Notes under the pieces: generated by a model
What the model was told of the DNA's origin: nothing
The model's database searches: none
Seen by the model: only the letters and a program-made list of their open reading frames with translations
Shown: in pieces, positions 55,879 to 64,000 of the stretch
Layout: every line of letters begins with the position of its first letter
Position numbering within the stretch: the first letter of the stretch is position 1
NCBI GenBank assembly: GCA_030789695.1
Contig: CM061142.1
Coordinates: 152,851,266-152,915,265 of the forward strand
Source: Scilla litardierei
Taxonomy: Eukaryota > Streptophyta > Magnoliopsida > Asparagales > Asparagaceae
Reading direction: 5' to 3'
Length of the DNA stretch: 64,000 nt
Made by a program: the position numbers and the translations under genes

Positions 55879-58800
55879 GTACTCAAGGAAAAGAAAAAGA
55901 AAAGGAGCAACAAATTTAAATTTAGCTCCAAAGGGAATTGGATACTCGATAGCGGGTGTTCAAAACACATGACGGGTGACGCTCAATTGCTCTCCGGAGT
56001 GGTTCCCATTGCAAATGGAAATCGCGTCGTATTTGGAGGCAACGAGAGCGGAACCATCGTCGGTGTTGGTAAAGTGGGTAACCCGTCTAAACCCTTAATT
56101 AGTGATGTCTATCTAGTTAATGGTTTAAATCATAATCTTATTTTAATAAGCCAACTTTGTGACAAAGGTTACAAAGTTAGCTTTACGAAAGGATTGTGTC
56201 ATATTTCAAATGATAATAATAAATTATTATTTTCCGGCACACGCCATAAATATATCTATATTTTGGATCTTCCTAAGTCATATGAACAATGTCTCGTTGC
56301 CAACACAAGTGAACAACACTTATGGCATCGACGCTTTGGACATGTGAACTTTGGAACACTTTATAAGCTTTCAAAATTAAATTCCATTAAAGGTTTTCCG
56401 AAGATTGTTTTTGAAAAGAAAAGTTTTTGTGATTCTTGTCAACGTGGCAAGCTTCCTAAATCTTCATTTAAACCTAAGAAAATCATTTCTACGAAACGGC
56501 CACTAGAGCTATTAGATCTAGATTTATTTGGGCCAACTAGAGTTGCTTCCTTAGGAAATGCAAGATATGGACTAGTCATCGTTGATGATTATTCAAGATT
56601 TACATGGGTATTTTTCTTATGTAATAAAAATGAAGCTTTTGAAAACTTCACAATATTTGTGAAGAAAGTACAAAATCTCATCGGAACCACCATTGTCACT
56701 ATTCGTAGTGATCATGGGGGTGAATTTGAGAATGAGTCTTTCTCAAATTTTTGTGATGATCTTGGAATTACTCACACGTTTTCTTTCCCTCGCGCACCTC
56801 CTCAAAATGGTGTTGTTGAGAGGAAGAATAGAACGCTTGTGGAGTGTGCTCGCACTATGCTCGAAGATAGTCAACTTGGTTATCAATTTTGGGCGGAAGC
56901 GGTACACACCGCTTGTTATGTGTTTAATAGAATACTTTTGAGGCTCTGCACCAAACAAACTTGCTATGAATTGTTGTTTGGTAGATTGCCTCAAGTTAAA
57001 CATTTTCGTGTTTTCGGCGCAAAATGTTTTATTAAAAACACATATGATAATTTGGACAAGTTTGATCCGAGATCGGATGAGGGGATATTTGTTGGGTATT
57101 CCTCACGTAGCAAAGCCTACCGGATATAGAACAAAAGATCCTCTACGATCGAGGAATCACTTCATGTCTCTTTTAATGAGAATTTTACTAATTCTAGAAT
57201 TTCAAATGATAATGATTCTATGGATGTTTTATGTGATTCGTTTGAAAACTCTAAGTCAATTGATTCTATTGATACTAACCCGACTAATGAAGTTGTTGAG
57301 AATGTGCCTAGTGATCAAGGTATTCCCAAGCGGCTTCATACCGTTCGCGACCATCCCCATGAGCAAGTCATTGGCAATATTCATGATAGTGTCAAGACGA
57401 GATCGCAAGTCCACCACTTCGCCAATTGTGCCTTTGCCTCATCGATAGAGCCAAAGAATATAGTTGAAGCGTGCGAAGATAGTGCTTGGATCCTTGCCAT
57501 GGAGGAGGAACTCATTCAATTCGAGAGGAATGAGGTATGGGAGCTTGTTCCTTTGCCATCAAAGAACCACACCATCATAGGGACAAAATGGATCTTCAAG
57601 AACAAAACCGACGAAAACCAAGTCGTCGTCCGGAACAAAGCTCGGTTAGTTGCTCAAGGCTATCGCCAAGAGGAAGGTATCGATTTCGAAGAATCCTTCG
57701 CTCCGGTAGCTAGATTAGAATCAATTAGACTTTTATTGTCTTATGCATGCCATAAAAATTTTAAGTTATTTCAAATGGATGTTAAAAGTGCATTTTTAAA
57801 CGGAGATGTTGTTGAGGAAATTTACGTTTCTCAACCTCCGGGCTTCATAAATGAAAAATTTCCAAATCATGTTTTTAAACTAAAGAAAGCTCTTTATGGT
57901 TTGAGACAAGCTCCTCGAGCTTGGTATGATCGCCTAAAGAATTTTCTTTTGGATTTGAATTTTAAAATGGGCGAAGCCGATTCTACACTTTTTGTTAAGC
58001 ATGCGAATAATGATATTTTATTAGTTAAAATTTATGTTGATGATATCATTTTCGGTGCTACTAACTTCACTCTTTGCGAAGAGTTTTCTAATGTTATGAA
58101 GGAACAATTTGAGATGAGCCACATGGGCGAACTCAAATATTTCTTAGGTCTCCAAATTCGCCAATTGAACGATGCAATCTTCATCCACCAAACGAAGTAT
58201 ACAGTGGAGTTGCTTAAGCGATTTGGAATGGAGAGTGCTTCCGGGAAAAAGACTCCAATGAGCACGACTACGCATCTTGACAAGGATACGGGCGGTAAGG
58301 ATGTAGACATTCGTCTATATCGAGGTATGATAGGTAGTTTACTTTATCTTACCGCAAGTAGGCCCGATATTATGTTTGCCGTATGCATATGTGCTCGTTA
58401 TCAGTCTCAACCTAAGGAGTCTCACTTAGTAGCGGTAAAACGTATTTTCCGTTATCTAAGTTATACACTTGATTTTGGATTACTTTATCCAAAATCTAGC
58501 ACGTATGAGTTAGTCTCATACAGTGATGCCGATTATGCGGGATGCAAATCCGACAGGAAAAGTACTAGTGGCACTTGCCATTTTCTAGGAAATTCTCTTG
58601 TCTCTTGGTTTTCCAAGAAGCAAAATTCCGTATCACTTTCAACCACCGAGGCGGAATATATTGCCGCCGGTGCCGCTTGTGCACAGGTTCTTTGGATGAG
58701 ACACACACTGAAGGATTTTGGTATTCATTGTGATACTAGCCCTATCATGGTGGATAACCAAAGTGCTATTTGTCTTTCAAAGAATCCGGTGCACCATTCC

Positions 58801-58982
58801 CGATCTAAACACATAGATGTCCGACACCATTTTTAGATGATCATGTTTCTAAAAAGGACATCATTTTAGTGTACGTTGAAACCCAAAAGCAAATCGCCGA
58901 TATTTTCACGAAACCCCTAAAGGAGGACTCCTTTGTGCGGTTGCGTCGAGAATTGGGGATTATGGGTGAATCCGAGATATAG
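55879..58982 (+). pseudogene. pol: SIRE pol (copia-2): protease, integrase, RT, RNase H; one stop, one frameshift
   Basis: Opens after a TAG at 55876-55878, in the same frame as gag but behind TAA, TGA, TGA and TAG codons. The protease motif WILDSGCSKHMTGD is near 55935. The integrase zinc motif and D-D-E residues (LDLFGP, TIRSDHGGEFEN, VVERKNRTL) are present. TAG at 57127-57129 replaces a Phe codon of copia-1 after SKAYRI. The frame then continues to RT (YVDDIIF near 58035) and RNase H ([25 protein letters not shown]). A T lost from a run at about 58830-58835 shifts the last 48 codons; the original stop is TAG at 58980-58982. Confidence 0.94.
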
Positions 58983-59225
58983 GATTCATATTTCATTCAA
59001 TTATCTTGCATGCTATTATATTTTGCGATATTTCGTCATGCTAGATTTATTGAATTTTTGGGATTTTTATGTGATATGTTTGAATTTGTGCTCGAATTCG
59101 TATTTGTATGTCATATTTAAGATTTCGACGTTTTATGGGGTAATTTAGATGACTAATGAGAGTGTTAAAATGTTTCATCCAAGTGGTTTGTGAAGAGAAC
59201 TCATTTTTCAATTTTTGGACTCTTC

Positions 59226-59608
59226 TAGTCGGTTTCAGTTCATTAGCCAACCGACTAAATGCTCATTTAGTCGGTCAGCTAGTGAACTCAGACCGACTAG
59301 ATCATGCTTTAATCTAACTCTTATCTTTTTCTTTCCTTAGTCGGTCACAGTACACTAACCGACCGACTAGATTGAAAACTAGTCGGTCAGTGTGTATACT
59401 GCGACCGACTAAATCTAGCCCTAAAAATTCCTGTTTGCCTCTGTTTTGACTTAGTCGGTTCAAGCTCATTGACCGACCGACTAGATCGTAATCTAGTCGG
59501 TCAGTGCTTGAACTGTGACCGACTAAGTGTGTTAGGGCAAACACGTCATTTAGCAATCCCGACCGACTTAACTCTATTTTCATCCGACTAAAGTTCATTT
59601 TAGTCGGT
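59226..59608 (+). repeat. ACCGAC/GTCGGT array upstream of env-like ORF (copia-2)
   Basis: Three units plus half words, one more than copia-1, in the pol to env-like gap. Two teloboxes (TAGGGTTT at 59766 and 59796) follow in a CT-rich leader. Confidence 0.87.
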
Positions 59609-59907
59609 CTTCTTCTCTTCTCCAGCCCGAAAAACCCTCAACCCCTCTCGAGACCCTTCGGCTTCCGACGTCTTTCCAGCCATCTTTCCGACCATCCCCG
59701 CCGTCCGTCGCCGTCGACCCTCTCTCCTAGGTATAACCCCTCTCCTAGATCTCTTTTTCCTACTCTAGGGTTTGATTTAGATCTCTTCTAGCTTCTAGGG
59801 TTTCGAATTTCATCTAGGGCTTGATTATTTCGGATTTCCTATCTTAGGGCTGTGTGCTTAGGGTTGTTCAATCTTTGTCGCTTGCTTGTTCTCGTCGTGC
59901 CACGATC

Positions 59908-61559
59908 ATGGCAAAGACGAGATCCCTATCACTTCATCTGGGGCTTCCCCAATGACTGTAGAGCCTTCTAACCCTAGGAATCCATCTAAGCCCAAGCGTC
60001 GTGCTAAATCTACCCAAGCTTCTCCGTCTTCGCCTCCTCTGAAGAAGCAGAGGACGGCGACGGTCAAACCCCGAAAATCTAAGTCTAAAAAGCCCATACT
60101 CCACTCTCCCTCTACTCCTCCTGATTCCGATACTGAGTTTATCCCTGAGGATGAGTCTGGCCATAGGGAACCTACTCCTCCACTTCGTCCTAGGACTCGC
60201 CAGCCTAAGGGAAAGGGCCCAATGCCAGCGGGTGGTGTTGACATATCGTTGTGTCGCGACGACCCTATGTGTCTAGCGGCCTACAACCGTATTGAACACT
60301 GCCCGATGCTATTGGAGCACTATGTTCAGTTTTCAGATTTCCTTGGCTTAGCTGATCTTCTCTCATATAGTGGCCTATTGGATTATCTTCGCTATGACCC
60401 CAAGGCGAATCCTAGACCATATCCTCGCCTGGTCAAATTATTCTACGCCAATCGTGTCCGAGGCCTGTACGATGAGAGTCACTCCATCGAGACTACTGTC
60501 TTGGGAACTCCTATAGTTCTCACGGCAGAAATCTTGGGGGAGATACTTGGTTGTTCGTCGTCCGGTCTCCTTCCGTCGGATATTTCTGTTGATGATATCT
60601 CTTCCTTGGATCAGTCCGTTCTTTCTGATATCTTCCATGTGATCCCTCCTACCCTCATTGGTGTTCCTTTGAAGTCGTTCAAACCAAATGTATGGGTGCT
60701 TAATCTCATTCTGAAGTCGTGCTTGCTTCCCAAGTACGGCTCATCTTCTCTGCCATCCCAGCCGTTTTTGAAGCTGATTTACGCTCTTTTCTTGGGTTGC
60801 GAGATTAATTGGGCTCGCGTTATACTCGATAAGATGGACTCTTTCGAGTGTATTCGCAAGACCAATAAATCTGCGCATATCCCTTACCTGTGTCTGTTGA
60901 CCCTGGTTTTCCGTCATTTCCGTGTCCCTCTCCCTCCTGACGATGAGCGTCCTTTGGGTCCTCCTCTGAACGCGACGGCCGTTAAGAAATCTCTTGCGGC
61001 GCTTCGTCACGTGCAGAGGTCGACCACATCTGCTTCCCAGGCTACTCCCTCAGCTGCTGCTGCCCCCACTCCCTCTGCTACATTAGATGATGTCGTACGC
61101 CTTCTTCGTCGGCACGAGTCGCGTTTGGCTCGTACCGAGGAGGTCGTCTGCCGTATGGCTCAGATGATGGGCATTGATCTTCCTCCTTCCGTTTCTGAGG
61201 CCGAGGAGATGGACGATGAGGATATTGACGATCTTGTCACTTCCTTGGCTCGTGGCGATGAGGCCACTACTGCTGATGCTGCTGCTACCACTTCTGCTCC
61301 TGGAGTTGGCACCACTTCCGGTGCTCCAGAGACTTCTGCTTCAGTAGTTCAGACTTCTGAGGTTGCTGCTGACCCTGCTGACGAGCCTGCTCCTGTCTTG
61401 CCTGCTGATACTCCTGTTGAGACCCCAGCTGTTGAGCCCGTCGTTTCCACACCTGCCCCGACGATCCCGTCTGTTGACACGCCTCTCCTCCCTGCAGAGC
61501 CAGAGTCCACTCCGTCGACTGGACCCACGGAGACTGCAGATCCAGCCACTTTCTCGTGA
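59908..61559 (+). pseudogene. SIRE env-like third ORF (copia-2), early frameshift
   Basis: The ATG at 59908 (MAKTR) corresponds to the copia-1 start, but one base is missing at about 59919-59923, so translation from it ends quickly. The body is open from there to 61559; the first in-frame ATG is 59952, which would give a slightly shorter 535-aa protein. The conserved core (GGVDISLCRDDP to NATAVKKSLAALRHV) is nearly the same as in copia-1, while the N- and C-terminal low-complexity parts differ. It could be scored as a shortened CDS. The role is unknown; no transmembrane segment is seen. Confidence 0.8.
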
Positions 61560-62534
61560 TCGTCTGTTTCGAGGACTCTCCACTGCTCATTGGATGATTT
61601 ACCTTTTTGAGAGTGTTTTTGGGTTAGGATGGGATGGAGTTTGGGTGTTGATTTGTTGTATTTTGATATGTTGGATGTCGGAGTATGTGTTGTATTTTTT
61701 GTTGTTGGACGTTGATGATGGTGTTCTCATGATGATGTTGTATCAATGATGTATGATGTATTTCTTTTTGATGGGTATGTTGCATTTGATGTATCGATAT
61801 CTTTTTGGATGTACTCATGATGTTTCTATCTATATATACATCGATGTTCATGTTGTGATATTTACTTCGTCGTGCACATTAATTCTCATTCAATGTCCAT
61901 GCTATGTAAAATCGTCGCTCGACGATTGAAAAACTTGGTTCAATAGAGTGAAATTCTATAATTGTATAGAATTGTTTTCCATGCACCAATTTAACCAAGA
62001 ATATTGAATATTGAAGAGTGTGTTTCTTTATTCAAGAAATGAATAAAAATTTGGTATTTTTGATGATTTTAATTATCGCTCTTTGATAATGGACAATTTG
62101 GCACACCTTGATTTGATTTCACCACTTTTCCCTTGGTGTCAATTAGTTCCATCGTCATTGTCTACGACTCCCGTTGTTGGATTTTCCATTTCCTAGTTGT
62201 TGTCGTTGTATGCCCCCCATTTTTGGGATAATGCCAATGGGGGGGGAGAGATAATGATAATAAATAGGGCAAATGAAAATTTAACTCAATTTCCAAGAAT
62301 CTAGTTTGATATGTTAGATTCAGGGGGAGTTAAGATATATATAAGGATTTTCAAAATCCGATATTTCAAAAATCGATTCTCTTTATTTATCTTACTCGTC
62401 TGATTGATGCAATTCATATATATTCATTTTGGAATTAACGTGTCATCAATGCAGGGGGAGTAAGTATTTTTCATTTGAATCATTATTTTTGATTATTATT
62501 TATGTTGGTTTGTCATCACCAAAAAGGGGGAGAA
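61560..62534 (+). other. Copia-2 3' untranslated region with polypurine tracts
   Basis: AT-rich and non-coding, collinear with 23273-24259. It keeps four G-rich purine tracts, the last (AAAAAGGGGGAGAA, 62521-62534) next to the LTR. Confidence 0.8.
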
Positions 62535-64000
62535 TGTTGAATATTGGACTCCCCGGATTTGGTTTTGGATGATGAGCAAACATAAATAATTCATGAACTA
62601 ACAATTTGTGAGCGCAGTATTGGAGATCGTCGCAAAAATCTCGAGAACATTCAAAGCGACATCTCAAGACTTCTCAAAGCACGTATTCATGCCTAAAGCT
62701 TCGTTGAAGCTCTTGCGCCGTTTTGGAAGTCATGAAGAATTAATCGAATCTCTAGAAGACCATTCTTTAAGGTTTTATTTATAGTCTTTTAGCTTCGATA
62801 TATAGAATGTTAAGCCTTGAGTATATCTTACGATTCTAACTTCATAACGCTCATATCGTAGCTCTAGGATCTTAGTACAAGTTCATTCTAACTTCCTCGA
62901 AGCGTCGCGCTTCGATTCGGACTTGCTTGTGCATGTTAATTGGTACAAGAAGAAGTACTGACCGACTAGATGGTGATCTAGTCGGTCAGCAACTCTTCTT
63001 GGACCGACTAGTTTGCTTCCTTAATTTCTTGCATCTTACTGTTTACAGTTAGTCGGTCTATGTTGACTCACCGACCGACTAGTTTGTGAACTAGTCGGTC
63101 AGTGATGCTTCTTTGACCGACTAGTTGTGACTTACTGTACATGCTAAATTTCTCCTAAGCTACTGTTTATCGTTAGTCGGTCTAAGAACGTTTGGTGACC
63201 GACTAGTTGACAATCTAGTCGGTCAACTTTTGTTCTTGGACCGACTAAGTCAATTTGTATTCAGACTATTTCATTTTGCCTCTTAGTCGGTCTACGTTCA
63301 CTGACTGACCGACTAGTTGTGAAACTAGTCGGTCAGAAAGTCTTCTTGGACCGACTAGATTTCTAGGTCTGAATTTCTATCTCTTCTCAGTTCCTCACTT
63401 AGTCGGTCCATGTTGTTTGACTGACCGACTAGTTGATGAACTAGTCGGTCAGTGGTTGTTCTTTGACCGACTAGTTTCCTCAGATTTCTATCCGTTGGGA
63501 ATTGACCTAAGTTGTTTTTATGGGACCCTATAAATACGAACCTAGGTCATTTCTATCCAAAAAAAGAGCTGCCATTAAGAGATTCATTGAGATAGAAAGA
63601 GATAGCCATTCTCACTCATTTCCAAAGCTCTCTTCCTCACAAGAAACCCATTCTCTCACATTCTAGATCTAGAATCCATCTTGAGAGAAGTTTGTTCTTG
63701 GTGAGCCCTTCATGCTTTAGCTTGAATCAAGTCTCCAAATCTCTCCTAGGCACCTATTGCTGGTCATTTCCTTGGTGCTAGGTCTTGGTGACTTCATCTT
63801 CCTCAAATCCTTCCTTTCACCTATTTGGTAAGAAAAACTCAAGGTATAGGATTTTGTGGTAAGTTTGTTTATTTCAATATAAACTCATTTATATTGCTTG
63901 TTGATTCTCTTGGTTGTGAGAGAAGGTTGTGATCCCGGGTTGTGGGATTCACTATTGCCATTGTTGTATGAGTTGATCTTGTGAAGGTTTTTCACAAGAT
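62535..64000 (+). repeat. Copia-2 3' LTR (cut by window end)
   Basis: First 1466 bp, collinear with 51803-53270, including the array (about 62957-63474) and TATA box (about 63529). Confidence 0.95.

Larger units (their letters stand above)
51803..64000 (+). mobile_element. Copia-2: SIRE-like Ty1/copia element (3' end outside window)
   Basis: Same layout as copia-1: LTR, primer site, gag, pol, inter-ORF array, env-like ORF, polypurine tract and start of the 3' LTR. The left flank is CCACA; the right duplication lies outside the window. About 11 substitutions are visible by eye over the 1466 bp of LTR that can be compared, so it is somewhat older than copia-1. Gag is intact; pol has one nonsense codon and one frameshift; env-like has an early frameshift. 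Confidence 0.95.

Overview
The window is flowering-plant nuclear DNA made entirely of LTR retrotransposons inserted into one another. I found no host gene, tRNA or rRNA. The plant assignment rests on the element types: a Tekay-like Ty3/gypsy chromovirus, SIRE-like Ty1/copia elements with an extra env-like ORF, an Athila-like element with its tRNA-Asp primer site, and non-coding LARD-type derivatives. The species cannot be told from this sequence.

Layout. (1) 1-8066, plus strand: a Tekay-like provirus (5' LTR cut by the window edge) with a gag-pol full of nonsense mutations. It sits inside (2) the minus-strand LTR of an older non-coding element, LARD-A (8067-9531). LARD-A continues at 42174-47296 (internal region), 47297-50593 (complete LTR) and 50594-51802 (a second internal region). 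LARD-A is therefore a tandem element in which one LTR is shared by two internal regions. (3) 9534-42168, minus strand: LARD-B, a second non-coding element inserted into LARD-A at the LTR/polypurine junction (TSD ACATC). (4) 13619-26007, plus: SIRE-like copia-1, complete, young, TSD CAAAA, inside the LARD-B internal region. (5) 29863-41669, plus: an Athila-like element without reverse transcriptase or integrase, TSD CTAAC, inside a LARD-B LTR. (6) 45115-46986: a solo SIRE-type LTR, TSD GTAAC, in LARD-A. (7) 51803 to the window end, plus: SIRE-like copia-2, in the second LARD-A internal region.

How the parts relate. The Tekay element shares leader, polypurine-tract region and LTR sequence with both LARDs, so its family is the likely source of their enzymes. 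All coding elements carry lesions. Copia-1 (env-like ORF intact) and copia-2 (gag intact) are the least damaged.

Most interesting signals. The U3 of the SIRE LTRs holds about 20 copies of ACCGAC/GTCGGT, the core of the plant DRE/CRT stress element, in nested inverted pairs just upstream of the TATA box. The same module, with collinear flanking sequence, sits in the LTR of the unrelated Ty3/gypsy-type LARD-B. SIRE repeats the array upstream of its env-like ORF. Athila does the same with a different palindrome, CACTCGGCCGAGTG. The Athila LTR leader also contains a run of hairpins with a constant loop and changing but complementary stems, which suggests conserved RNA structure.
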